Below, in pieces: positions 7,023 through 15,709 of a DNA stretch of 64,000 nt. The DNA is from Streptomyces camelliae. Its GTDB lineage: Bacteria > Actinomycetota > Actinomycetes > Streptomycetales > Streptomycetaceae. Location of the stretch: the NCBI RefSeq assembly GCF_027625935.1, contig NZ_CP115300.1:6014001-6078000 (forward strand), written 5' to 3'. Each line of letters opens with the position of its first letter. Position 1 is the first letter of the stretch. Made by a program: the position numbers and the translations under genes. Under the pieces are notes generated by a model. It saw nothing but the letters and a program-made list of their open reading frames with translations, was not told where the DNA came from and ran no database searches.

Positions 7023-9473
7023 TTACACCCACGTCCGGGGGCGGTAACGGTTGGCCCGTTCCACCAGTTCGATCCTCTCCTCGCCGCCCGGCGCCAGCCG
7101 GGCCAGCGTGCGGTAGGCGCGCTCCAGGCCGAAGCGGAGGCCCCGCTCGTCCAGACCGCTGCCCAGCAGCACCCGTCCGCCGGCGACCGACGGTGTGCCC
7201 TGGCCCCCGGAGAGTATCCAGTCCAGCGCGCAGCCGAGGACTTCCGCCGCCAACTGCTCGCGCCGCGCCGGGTCCAGGCCGTACGCGTCGAGCTCCTCGA
7301 CCTGTCCGGCGGCGGCGGTCAGGTCGTCCAGGAACGGTACGTCGCCCGCGCTCGCCGTACGGTGTCTGAGCCGGGCCCGTACGGCGGCGACGCGGGCGGC
7401 CGTGAAGTGGATGGAGGACTCCGGCACCGACTCCAGGGTGTGTACGGCCCCGTGCCGGTCCCCGGCCGCCAGCCGCACCCGGGCGAGGCCGAAGGCGGCG
7501 CTGACGAAGCTCGGGTCGGTCGCCCACACCAGCCGGTAGTACTCGGCCGCGTTGTCCAGCTGGCCCAGCACCTCCGCGCACAGGCCGAGCGCCAGCTTGG
7601 GCGCGGCCTCGCCGGGGAAGGCGTCGTAGATCGCGTCGAAGGCGAGCGCGGCGCCCTCGAAGTCACCGGTGACCAGCGCGGCCAGCCCCCGGTACCACAC
7701 CACCCGCCAGTCGTCCGGCCGTTCCTCGTCCAGCTTGGCCAGGCTCATCAGCGCGCTCTGGCGCTCACCGCTCTCCAGCCGGGCCCGGATCTGCCGCAGC
7801 CGGGTCTCCACGGTCCGCGTCGGCGCCGCGTCGAGGGCGGCGATCAGCTCGGCAGGGGCGGAGGTCATCAGTCCGGCCAGGAAACCGGCGTTGGGGTCGC
7901 TCGGATCGACCAGCGGCACGGGCAGGGCGAGCGCGGCGGCGGGGGTGTCGACGGGCTTCACGAGGGCGGCCGGGGGCAGTGCGGGCGCAGCGGGCGCGGA
8001 CCTGCGCACCTCCCGCGCCCCCAGCCGGGACACGTCCCCGTCCAGCCGGGGGAACAACTCCCGGTCCGTGACCTTCACCTCGGGGCCGAACAGGGTCGAC
8101 AGCGCGGGGCGGGCCTGGCCCGTCTGGAGGGAGACGACCTCGCGCAGAACCCCGGTGAGCTGCTCGGCCATCTCCTGGGCGGAGCCGAAGCGGCGGGCCG
8201 GGTCGGGGTCGGTGGCGCGGACCAGGAAGCGGTAGAAGGACTCGTAGCGGCGGAAGACCTCGATGGTGTCGGGGTCGGGCAGGGAGTCGACGTAGACGTT
8301 GGTGTAGCCCTGGAAGTCGAAGGTGAGCACGGCCAGGGTGCGGCCCACCGTGTACAGGTCGCTCGCCACCGACGGGCCGGCCTCGGCGACCTCCGGCGCC
8401 TGGTAGCCGACCGTGCCGTAGATGGCCGACTCCTCGTCGTCCGTCCGGCGCACCGCGCCCATGTCGATCAGCTTGAGCTGGTCCTCGGTCTGGATGGCGT
8501 TGTCGACCTTGAAGTCGCAGTAGAGGAGGTTGCGGCTGTGGAGGTGACCGAGGGCTTCCAGGGCCTCGATGCCGTACGCGCACGCCTGCTCCACCGGCAG
8601 CGGGTCCCGGCGGCCGTCCGGCGTACGGCGCGCGTTGGCGATCTCCTTCAGGGACTTGCCGCCGACGTACTCCATGACGATGTAGCCGTCGAGGGAGCCG
8701 GTGCGCTGGTCGAGGTGCTCGACGAAGTTGTAGATCCGCACGATGTTGCTGTGCTCGATCTCCGCGAGGAAGCGCCGTTCGGAGATCGCCGCCGCCATGG
8801 CGTCCTGGTCGCCGGTGTCCAGCAGACCCTTGAGCACCACCCAGCGGTCGGACACGGCCCGGTCCACGGCGAGGTAGATCCAGCCGAGCCCGCCGTGCGC
8901 GAGACAGCCCGCGACCTCGTACTGGCCGTGCACCACGTCCCCGGCCTTCAGCTTCGGCACGAAGGAGTACGGGTGCCCGCACTTGGTGCAGAAACCTTCC
9001 GTGCGGCCCGGACGCTCACCCCGGGCCCGCCCGACCGGCGCCCCGCAGTCCGAGCGCGAGCAGAACCGCTTGCGCTCCGGCACCTCCGGGTTCTCCAGCA
9101 CCATCGCGCGCGGGTCCGGCCGCGGCACCCCCGGCACGCTCACCAGCCCGGCGCCGAGCCGCCCGCGCGCCGACGCCCCCGACGACGAACCGGAGCTGCG
9201 CACCGACACCGAACGGCTGGTGGACCGCCCCGACGCGGACCGCGACAGCCGCCCGGACACCGAGCGGCGCGACCTGGCGGACTGGGAGGAGGACCGCGAA
9301 CCGCCGCTCTCCACCGCGCCCTTGGTGATCCCGGTCGGCGTCGAGCCCACCATGCCGCTCGCCGAGACGACCGGCGCGAGACCGCACGTGTCGCAGTACA
9401 GCTCACCGCCGCCGACGTCCTCGTACGTCCCCTCGCAGCCCGGCCGCTGACAGCTCTGCCCCGGCTGACTCAT
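7023..9473 (-). CDS. pknG: PknG-type Ser/Thr kinase with TPR domain
   Basis: A soluble Ser/Thr protein kinase of 816 aa with the PknG architecture. In order: a small zinc ribbon (C8, C13, C27, C30); a Ser/Arg-rich linker (about 55-105); the rubredoxin-like module with C138, C143, C162 and C165; the kinase domain (from about 185), with AHGGLGWIY as glycine loop, K215 in VVLKGL, and YCDFKVDN plus IDMGAVRR as catalytic and metal-binding segments; then TPR-like helices to the end. In mycobacteria and corynebacteria PknG phosphorylates an FHA protein to tune 2-oxoglutarate flux and is tied to GlnX/GlnH amino-acid sensing. Neighbours here support the same role. The start overlaps the upstream stop by four bases. 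Confidence 0.95.
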   Translation of the reverse strand: MSQPGQSCQRPGCEGTYEDVGGGELYCDTCGLAPVVSASGMVGSTPTGITKGAVESGGSRSSSQSARSRRSVSGRLSRSASGRSTSRSVSVRSSGSSSGASARGRLGAGLVSVPGVPRPDPRAMVLENPEVPERKRFCSRSDCGAPVGRARGERPGRTEGFCTKCGHPYSFVPKLKAGDVVHGQYEVAGCLAHGGLGWIYLAVDRAVSDRWVVLKGLLDTGDQDAMAAAISERRFLAEIEHSNIVRIYNFVEHLDQRTGSLDGYIVMEYVGGKSLKEIANARRTPDGRRDPLPVEQACAYGIEALEALGHLHSRNLLYCDFKVDNAIQTEDQLKLIDMGAVRRTDDEESAIYGTVGYQAPEVAEAGPSVASDLYTVGRTLAVLTFDFQGYTNVYVDSLPDPDTIEVFRRYESFYRFLVRATDPDPARRFGSAQEMAEQLTGVLREVVSLQTGQARPALSTLFGPEVKVTDRELFPRLDGDVSRLGAREVRRSAPAAPALPPAALVKPVDTPAAALALPVPLVDPSDPNAGFLAGLMTSAPAELIAALDAAPTRTVETRLRQIRARLESGERQSALMSLAKLDEERPDDWRVVWYRGLAALVTGDFEGAALAFDAIYDAFPGEAAPKLALGLCAEVLGQLDNAAEYYRLVWATDPSFVSAAFGLARVRLAAGDRHGAVHTLESVPESSIHFTAARVAAVRARLRHRTASAGDVPFLDDLTAAAGQVEELDAYGLDPARREQLAAEVLGCALDWILSGGQGTPSVAGGRVLLGSGLDERGLRFGLERAYRTLARLAPGGEERIELVERANRYRPRTWV

Positions 9474-10750
9474 GACTGGTCCCCCTTACGGTCCTCAGGC
9501 GCGCCCTGCCCGGCGAGCAGATCGGCCGCCAGCTGCTGGTAGCGCAGCACGGCCTGCTCGGCCACCCGCAGATCGCAGGGCGCGCTCCACAGCATGCGCC
9601 GGGCCGCGTCGTACCGCTCGACCAGGAACGGGTCCTCGGCCAGCCCGTGCCGGGCCACCTTCGCCTTGTACGCGTCGAGCCGGCCGCGCAGCTCGGCGCG
9701 GACCGCGAGCGGCGCGGTGACGGCGGTCAACGACTCGCGGGCGCGCAGCAGTTCGTCCTCGGCCTTCTCCTCCAGCGACTCCAGCAGCGGGGAGAGCCGG
9801 TGCCACTGCGCCTGCCTGCGGTACTCGGCGGCCGCCGCGAGCTGCTCCTGGAGCGCGGTCGGCGGGCCGCTGACCACCGGCACCTCGGTCGCGGCGATCT
9901 TCGCCAGCACCTCGCCGCGCGCGGTGCGGGCCTCGGCGAGGGTGCGGTCGGCGCGCGAGAGCACGTCCCGCAGCCGGATCAGCCGCTGCTCGGCGTCCTG
10001 CCGGACCGTCAGCACGGCGTCGATCTCCCGGCGCACGTCCTCCAGGGCGCGCGCCTCACGGTCGTACACCGTGGTGTCCGGCCGGCCGCCGCCGGGCGCC
10101 GAACTGCCCTCGGCCGGCACCCAGAACGCGAGCGGGTCGGAGACGACGTCCTCGCGCAGCTTGGTCAGGGTGCGGGTGATCCGCTCCAGGTCGTCGCCCG
10201 CCGGGTGCTCGCCGGGGCGTACGCCGACGGAGTGCGCGAGCGTGCGGGTGCGCTGGAGCTCGGCGGCGAGTAAATCGATCCGGGCGGGCAGCGCCGACCA
10301 CACCGCGTCGGCGGCGACGACCAGGTCCAGGCTCGTCGCGTACAGCTCGTTCATCCGGTCCACCAGGGTGGCCAGCGAGAAGGTCTCGCTGAGCCTGCCG
10401 ACCTCGCTGCCGGCGACGGTCACCGCGTCACCGCGCAGCAGCCCGGTCAGCTCCGTCAGGTCCTCGCGGCTGGACCAGCGGCGCCGGGCCCGGATCTCAC
10501 GGGCACCGCGCAGCGCGGCGGTGTAGGCGTCGAAGTACGTCCACAGCAGGGTGATCCGGGCCTCGGTGGTCTGCCAGCGTTCCCTGGTCACACCGGTCAG
10601 CGCGGCGCCTTCGAGGAGTCTGCGGCCCGCGTGGTCCTGGAGGGCCAGCAGCGAGGTCTCGATCGCCTCGTGCTCCTGGCCGAGCCGCGCCAGCGCACGG
10701 TCCACCTCGTCCCGGTCCATCACCGGCCCGGCGGGGTCCGTGACGCCCAT
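9470..10750 (-). CDS. Coiled-coil protein of the PknG operon, unknown function
   Basis: A 426-residue, almost wholly helical protein without membrane segments or signal peptide. Heptad-like stretches run through most of it (for example ELQRTRTLAHS, RRQAQWHRLSPLLESLEEKAEDELL), with a short Gly/Pro break near residue 225. No enzyme motif is visible. It sits between the GlnH-like lipoprotein and PknG, overlapping pknG by four bases, so its synthesis is coupled to the kinase. A cytoplasmic adaptor linking the membrane sensor to PknG is a reasonable inference, but no more. ATG 10750 is preceded by GAGAGGTGA, a good ribosome binding site. Confidence 0.8.
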   Translation of the reverse strand: MGVTDPAGPVMDRDEVDRALARLGQEHEAIETSLLALQDHAGRRLLEGAALTGVTRERWQTTEARITLLWTYFDAYTAALRGAREIRARRRWSSREDLTELTGLLRGDAVTVAGSEVGRLSETFSLATLVDRMNELYATSLDLVVAADAVWSALPARIDLLAAELQRTRTLAHSVGVRPGEHPAGDDLERITRTLTKLREDVVSDPLAFWVPAEGSSAPGGGRPDTTVYDREARALEDVRREIDAVLTVRQDAEQRLIRLRDVLSRADRTLAEARTARGEVLAKIAATEVPVVSGPPTALQEQLAAAAEYRRQAQWHRLSPLLESLEEKAEDELLRARESLTAVTAPLAVRAELRGRLDAYKAKVARHGLAEDPFLVERYDAARRMLWSAPCDLRVAEQAVLRYQQLAADLLAGQGAPEDRKGDQS

Positions 10751-10804
10751 CGATCACCTCTCGCTTCGTTCCCGGTATTCCATGTGTTCCGATGCCGTGT
10801 GGGT

Positions 10805-11836
10805 TCAACTGGTCCGCAGATAGCGCGGTGCGGGCGGCTCGGAGGCCGCCGAGTCCTTTCCGAGTGTCGCCGACAGCCAGGTGTCGTACGACTGCTGCCA
10901 GCCGCTCGCGCGGTAGTCCACCAGGACGCGGTTGACCCGGCGTACCAGATCGGAGGCGTCCTTCTTCATCGCCACGCCGTAGTACTCGGTGGTGAACGCC
11001 CCGCCCTTCAGTTCGACGGTCGGGTCCTGCGCGGCCTGGCTGGCGGCGAGCGCGCCGTCCGTCACCACCGCGTCCACCTCGCCGAGTTGCAGCCGGACCA
11101 GGCAGTCCAGCTGGTTCGGCACGGTGGTGGAGATGTCGGTCGTGGCGGGCAGGGTGCCGGCCTTCTTGTCGGCGTCAAGCTTGGTGTACGCCGTCGAACC
11201 GGCCGCCGTGCAGACCTTCTTCCCGGCCAGCGTGGAGTTGTAGCCGGTGATCGACGACGACTTGGGCGCGAGGACCTGCTGGCCGGTCTTGAAGTAGGGC
11301 GCCGAGAAGGCGACTTGGGAGAGCCGGCCGCAGGTGATCGTCATCGTCCGGACGACCATGTCCACCCGGCCGTCCTGGATCGCGGAGATGCGCTGGCTGG
11401 TCGGGATCGCCTTGAACTGCACCGCGTCCGGGTCGCCGAGGATGTCCTGCGCGATCCGGTGCACCAGGTCGATGTCGAAGCCCTCCAGCTCCGCGCCCTG
11501 GGTGTTCGGGTTGCGGTAGCCCCAGTGGTAGCTGTTCTGGTCGACGCCGACGATCAGCTTGCGCCGCTCGCCCGTACGGGCCTTGATCGCGTCGATCGTC
11601 GGCCCGTCCGCGCCCGACGGCGACAGGGTCTGGTCCTGCGCCGCGGAGTCCTGGCAGCTCCCGGCGCGGGCCTGGACACCGTCCGCGACCGGCTGACCGG
11701 TGCGCGGCGCCTGGTCCGGGGCCCGCTGGGTGCACGGCAGCAGCAGGACGAAGGCCAGCGCCAGCGCGCACGCCACCATCATCGCGCCGACCCCGCCCCA
11801 GCCCCGCAGGGAGGCCCGTACACGGCTCGCGTACAT
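10805..11836 (-). CDS. glnH: GlnH-like amino-acid-binding lipoprotein
   Basis: A periplasmic-type binding protein of solute-binding family 3, 343 aa. An N-terminal hydrophobic segment (residues 17-34) ends in LLLPC, so C35 may be lipidated, though Pro before Cys is unusual for a lipobox. The mature part has family signatures ELEGFDIDLVHRIAQ, RISAIQDGRVDMVV and VAFSAPYF, typical of Glu/Gln/Asp binding proteins. No ABC permease or ATPase is nearby; instead it follows the GlnX-like sensor and precedes pknG, matching the actinobacterial glnX-glnH-pknG set in which GlnH reports external Asp/Glu. I prefer ATG 11836, with AGGGGG seven bases upstream; a GTG at 11854 would overlap the upstream stop. 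Confidence 0.9.
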   Translation of the reverse strand: MYASRVRASLRGWGGVGAMMVACALALAFVLLLPCTQRAPDQAPRTGQPVADGVQARAGSCQDSAAQDQTLSPSGADGPTIDAIKARTGERRKLIVGVDQNSYHWGYRNPNTQGAELEGFDIDLVHRIAQDILGDPDAVQFKAIPTSQRISAIQDGRVDMVVRTMTITCGRLSQVAFSAPYFKTGQQVLAPKSSSITGYNSTLAGKKVCTAAGSTAYTKLDADKKAGTLPATTDISTTVPNQLDCLVRLQLGEVDAVVTDGALAASQAAQDPTVELKGGAFTTEYYGVAMKKDASDLVRRVNRVLVDYRASGWQQSYDTWLSATLGKDSAASEPPAPRYLRTS

Positions 11837-11850
11837 CGTCCTGCCCCCTG

Positions 11851-13293
11851 TCACCGGTACTCCGAGAGTCTGCGCCCGATGCCGGCCACCGCGCCGGCCG
11901 CGCCGAGCACCGCGAGCACGGCCACGCCCGCCGGCAGCCCGGCCAGCGCGTCCCGCCCGTCGGAAGCGGCCTGCTGGAACTCCGCCTGCTCATGCCCGAT
12001 GGCCTGGGCGAGATTGCTGTCCACGCTGTCGAAGCACTCGCCGGTGGCGCCCTTGGCGCCGATGACCTTGTCCAGCGCCTGCTCGTAGTTGCCGTTCTCG
12101 TCCTCGGTGCGGGCGGCCGTGTGCCGCTGCTTCCACACCGCCATGTTGCTCTCGGCCGCCTTCACCGGGGCGCTGCCGCCCTGGTCGTCGGCGAGCGTCG
12201 CCGCCTGGCCCAGGCCCTTGCCGAGCACGGCCATGTCCTTGTCGAAGTCGTAGTAGTAGGCGTCGTACGTCTGCCCGTCGACCGTGACGGTCTCGGCGCC
12301 GCGCGCCACCAGGCTCAGGTTCTCGTTGCCGCGCGCCTTCAGGGAGGCGATCCGGGCGTCGTGCAGCACGGTCAGCGAGCGGATGCCGTGGTCGTAGGAG
12401 CCGTTCAGCTCGGTGCGGGCCACCGTGTGCCCGACGACCAGCCACAGCAGGGCGACCGTGGTGGCGGCGGAGGCGGCGACCAGGCCGTGGTTGAGGACAC
12501 GGTGGGTGCGCCGGTAGGTGCGGTGCTGGGCCCAGCCGAGCGCGGCCAGCGCGAGCACACCGAGCCCGATCGCGACCCAGGGGTACGGCGTGGCGTCGCC
12601 GTAGTCGGCGTCGAGCCGCCCGTTCTCCGTGGTGTAGAGATCCTCCGCGGCCGGGAGCATCTCCTTCTGCATCTTCTCGTTGGCGTAGCGCAGATAGGCG
12701 CCGCCGACCGGATAGCCCTGCCGGTTGTAGGTCCGGGCCCGCTCCACGAGTCCCTTGTACTCGGGCAGCAGCCGGTTCAGCCTGGCGATCGTCGCCTCGG
12801 AGGAGGAGCCGGGCTCGGCGTTCGCGGCGGCCGTCACCAGGCCGGAGGCGGCCGCGTCGATGTCCTTCTCGTACCGGTCCCGGGAGGCCGCCGTCTCCTG
12901 GCCGCCGGCCAGGAACCCGCTGGAGGCGGCCGTGTTGGCATCGGCGAGCGAGCGGTAGATGTCGGCCGCGCCGGAGCTCAGCGGCTGGCTGCGGTGCAGC
13001 ACGTCGTCGGCGGCGGCCGAACGCGTGTCGGCCTGCCAGGCGGCACTCGCCCCGAACGCCACGACCAGCAGCGCCAGGACGGCCCCGATGATCCGCAGCC
13101 GGCCCGGCTCGGTGGTGGCCGCGGTCCGCAGCCGGTCGACGCCCTCGGCGAAGGCGGTCCGACGGGCGGACGCGGCGGGACCGGCGCCCTCGGACGCCGG
13201 ACGGCCGGGCTGCGGGGGGATGCCGGGAGCGGCGGCGGGCATGCCGGGGCCCGCCGGTGGTGGCGCCGTGCTGCTTCTCGGCGGGTGTGTCAC
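11851..13293 (-). CDS. glnX: GlnX-like membrane sensor protein
   Basis: A 480-residue membrane protein. A Pro-rich cytoplasmic N terminus (1-45) leads to four predicted helices at about 66-87, 237-255, 270-292 and 450-472. The two long loops (about 88-235 and 295-448) are helical and should face outward, giving a duplicated four-helix-bundle sensor arrangement. This fits GlnX, the membrane partner of GlnH and PknG in mycobacteria and corynebacteria; the family assignment rests on topology plus gene order. The GTG at 13293 has GGGGGAGG four bases away; the frame extends to 13422, but the added residues are Cys/Arg rich and look non-coding. It is the first gene of the operon, whose promoter must lie within 13294-13462. 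Confidence 0.85.
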   Translation of the reverse strand: MTHPPRSSTAPPPAGPGMPAAAPGIPPQPGRPASEGAGPAASARRTAFAEGVDRLRTAATTEPGRLRIIGAVLALLVVAFGASAAWQADTRSAAADDVLHRSQPLSSGAADIYRSLADANTAASSGFLAGGQETAASRDRYEKDIDAAASGLVTAAANAEPGSSSEATIARLNRLLPEYKGLVERARTYNRQGYPVGGAYLRYANEKMQKEMLPAAEDLYTTENGRLDADYGDATPYPWVAIGLGVLALAALGWAQHRTYRRTHRVLNHGLVAASAATTVALLWLVVGHTVARTELNGSYDHGIRSLTVLHDARIASLKARGNENLSLVARGAETVTVDGQTYDAYYYDFDKDMAVLGKGLGQAATLADDQGGSAPVKAAESNMAVWKQRHTAARTEDENGNYEQALDKVIGAKGATGECFDSVDSNLAQAIGHEQAEFQQAASDGRDALAGLPAGVAVLAVLGAAGAVAGIGRRLSEYR

Positions 13294-13462
13294 TCGACCT
13301 CCCCCAGGGTCCTTCGTCGCCGCCCAGTATCGCGGCACGCACCGGCATCCGCACCGGCCTTCACTGGATCTTGATTGGATCGCAGTGTGCGCCTCACATG
13401 AAGCGCCGTGCGCGCCCCCCATGAATACGCCCTGTGCAGCTGTTCGGTTCCGCCGGGGTCCG

Positions 13463-14446
13463 CTACCTCTCCCAGTACGCCCGCGCCTGCTCCTGCGCCC
13501 GAATGTCCGCCCCCAGCCGGTCCAGCCCCAGCAGGACCGCGCCCAGGACCGGGCTCGCCGTCACGACGTGGACGCCTGCTTTGGGGGCGCGGGTGGTCAG
13601 CAGGTCGCGGATGCCGTCGTCGAGGAGGGCGTGACCGGCCGTCAGGACGCTGCCGCCGAGCAGTACGGGCGTCTCCTCGCCGAGGAGGTCCAGGCGGGTC
13701 AGCGCCACGGTGGCCATCGCCGTCACCTCCTCGGCGAGCCGGGCGACGATCGCACGGGCCACCGGGTCGCCCTCGGCGGCCGTGGCGAAGAGGACCGGGG
13801 TCAGTTCGTGCCGGCGGTCGTGGTCGACGTGCTCCAGGTGCAGGGCCTCGATGAGCGCGTACATCGTCGGCAGGCCGAAGTGGCCGGGCAGGGTCCGGGC
13901 CAGGGCCGTCGGGCCGCCCCGGCCGTCCTCCGCGCGGGCCGCGTGCCACAGGGCCTCCTCCGCCAGGCCCCAACCCCCGCCCCAGTCACCGGAGATCCGG
14001 CCCAGCGCCGGGAAGCGGGCGGTACGGCCGTCGGGGCGCATGCCGACGCAGTTGATGCCCGCGCCGCACACCACGGCCACGCCCCGCGGTTCGGCCACCC
14101 CCGCCCGCAGGATCGCGAAGGTGTCGTTGCGGACCTCCACCGACGAGCCCCACCCGCGTGCCTCCAGCGCGGCCGCCAACCGCTCCTCCTCCACCGGGAG
14201 ATCGGCGTTGGCGAGGCAGGCCGAGACATGCGCGACGGAGGTGACGCCCGCGTCGGCGAAGGCCCGCCCCACCGGGTCGGCCAGCGCCTCCAGCGCCGCC
14301 GCCACCCCCACCACGGGCGGTCGGAAGCCGCCGCCGCGGGCCGTGGCCAGGACCTCCCCGGCGGCGGTGACCACGGCCACGTCGGTCTTGCTGTTTCCCG
14401 CGTCGATGGCGAGTACCGCTGCGGGAACAGGTGAGGTCAGGCCCAC
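13463..14446 (-). CDS. csnK: Sugar kinase of the csn operon (BadF/BcrA ATPase family)
   Basis: A 327-residue cytoplasmic kinase of the N-acetylglucosamine-kinase/BadF-BcrA ATPase fold. The phosphate-binding segment LAIDAGNSKTDVAV is at residues 12-25, VVCGAGINCVG and ISGDWGGGWGLAEEAL follow as the second phosphate and sugar-binding elements, and LGGSVL is the adenosine motif. It most likely phosphorylates glucosamine or glucosamine oligomers released in the cytosol. The GTG at 14446 overlaps the end of csnH by ten bases; the frame runs on upstream only as a shadow of csnH. It is the last gene of the csn operon, corresponding to csnK of S. coelicolor. Confidence 0.88.
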   Translation of the reverse strand: MGLTSPVPAAVLAIDAGNSKTDVAVVTAAGEVLATARGGGFRPPVVGVAAALEALADPVGRAFADAGVTSVAHVSACLANADLPVEEERLAAALEARGWGSSVEVRNDTFAILRAGVAEPRGVAVVCGAGINCVGMRPDGRTARFPALGRISGDWGGGWGLAEEALWHAARAEDGRGGPTALARTLPGHFGLPTMYALIEALHLEHVDHDRRHELTPVLFATAAEGDPVARAIVARLAEEVTAMATVALTRLDLLGEETPVLLGGSVLTAGHALLDDGIRDLLTTRAPKAGVHVVTASPVLGAVLLGLDRLGADIRAQEQARAYWER

Positions 14447-15702
14447 GCGAGGTGCTCCCGGTTGTGTGCGATCAGCTGGTCGGTGAGGCGGTCGGCGTAG
14501 TCGTACTGGCCGATCAGCGGGTGGGCGAGCAGCGCGCGGAAGACCCGGTCGCGGCCGCCGCGCAGCGCCGCCTCCAGGGCCAGCTCCTCGTACGCCGTCA
14601 CATTCGCGATCAGCCCCGAGAAGAGCGGGTCGAGGTCGCCGACGGGCAGCGGGGCGGGGCCGGCCGGGCCCACCGCCGCCTGGACCTCGATCACCGCGTC
14701 GTCGGGGAGGAAGGGGAGCGTGCCCTTGTTGAGCGTGTTCACCACCTGGTACGGGCTGCCCCCTCCGCCGAGCAGGGCCGCCGCCAGGTCCACGGCCGCC
14801 TCCGAGTAGAAGGCACCACCCCGCTTGGCGAGCAGCGCGGGCTTCTCGTCCAGGGCCGGGTCGCCGTACATCGTCAACAACTCCCGTTCCATCTGCGCCA
14901 CTTCGGCGGCCCGGGAGGGCTTCGTGCGCAGCTCGTTCACGACCTCGTCGTGGGCGTAGTAGTAGCGCAGGTAGTAGGACGGCACCACGCCGAGGCGGTC
15001 CAGCAGGGGGCGGGGCAGGCGGACGTCGCCGGCGATCGCGTCGCCGTGCTCGGCCAGCAGCCTCGGCAGCACGTCCGCGCCCTCCGGCCCGCCCAGCCGG
15101 ACGCCCGTCTCCCAGGTGAGGTGGTTGAGGCCGACGTGCCCGAGGTGGACGTCGGCCGGGGCCACACCCAGCAGGTTTGCAAATGTGCGCTGGAAGCCGA
15201 TCGCCACGTTGCACAGCCCGACCGCCCGGTGCCCGGCCTGGAGCAGGGCACGGGTCACGATGCCGACCGGGTTGGTGAAGTCGACGATCCACGCACGCGG
15301 GTTGGTACGACGGACCCGTTCGGCGATGTCCAGCACCACCGGTACCGTCCGCAGCGCCTTGGCCAGACCGCCCGCGCCGGTGGTCTCCTGTCCGACGCAG
15401 CCGCACTCCAGCGGCCAGGTCTCGTCCTGCTGCCGGGCCGCCTGGCCGCCGACGCGCAGCTGGAGCAGGACGGCGTCGGCGCCCTCGACGCCGGCGTCCA
15501 GGTCGCCGGTGGTGACGATACGGCCGTCGTGGCCCTGCTTGGCGAAGATACGGCGGGCCAGGCCGCCGACCAGGCGGAGGCGCTCGGCGTCCGGGTCCAC
15601 CAGGACCAGTTCCTCGATGGGAAGGGTGTCCCTGAGCCGTGCGAAGCCGTCGATGAGTTCGGGGGTGTAGGTCGAGCCGCCGCCGACCACGGTGAGTTTC
15701 AC
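14437..15702 (-). CDS. csnH: GH4 family glycosidase (6-phospho-beta-glucosidase type)
   Basis: A 421-residue family 4 glycoside hydrolase, an unusual class that cleaves by an NAD- and metal-dependent redox route. The NAD-binding Rossmann start is VVGGGSTYTPELIDG, and the family motifs RVGGQAARQQDE, CGCVGQETTGAGG, DFTNPVGIVTRAL and GLCNVAIGFQR follow, including the metal-binding Cys and the conserved Asn. The usual substrate is a 6-phospho-glycoside; in this operon it should cleave chitosan-derived glucosamine oligomers. GTG 15702 is seven bases after the csnG stop, and the csnK start lies inside its 3' end, so the tail of the operon is tightly packed. Confidence 0.92.
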   Translation of the reverse strand: MKLTVVGGGSTYTPELIDGFARLRDTLPIEELVLVDPDAERLRLVGGLARRIFAKQGHDGRIVTTGDLDAGVEGADAVLLQLRVGGQAARQQDETWPLECGCVGQETTGAGGLAKALRTVPVVLDIAERVRRTNPRAWIVDFTNPVGIVTRALLQAGHRAVGLCNVAIGFQRTFANLLGVAPADVHLGHVGLNHLTWETGVRLGGPEGADVLPRLLAEHGDAIAGDVRLPRPLLDRLGVVPSYYLRYYYAHDEVVNELRTKPSRAAEVAQMERELLTMYGDPALDEKPALLAKRGGAFYSEAAVDLAAALLGGGGSPYQVVNTLNKGTLPFLPDDAVIEVQAAVGPAGPAPLPVGDLDPLFSGLIANVTAYEELALEAALRGGRDRVFRALLAHPLIGQYDYADRLTDQLIAHNREHLAWA

Positions 15703-15709
15703 AGTCAGA

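Noticed and set aside
5553..9542. Very long plus-strand open frame (over 1300 codons) opposite the PP2C and kinase genes
   Set aside because: Composition is Val/Gly/Arg/His-rich without domains; it is the GC-bias shadow of clearly identified minus-strand genes.
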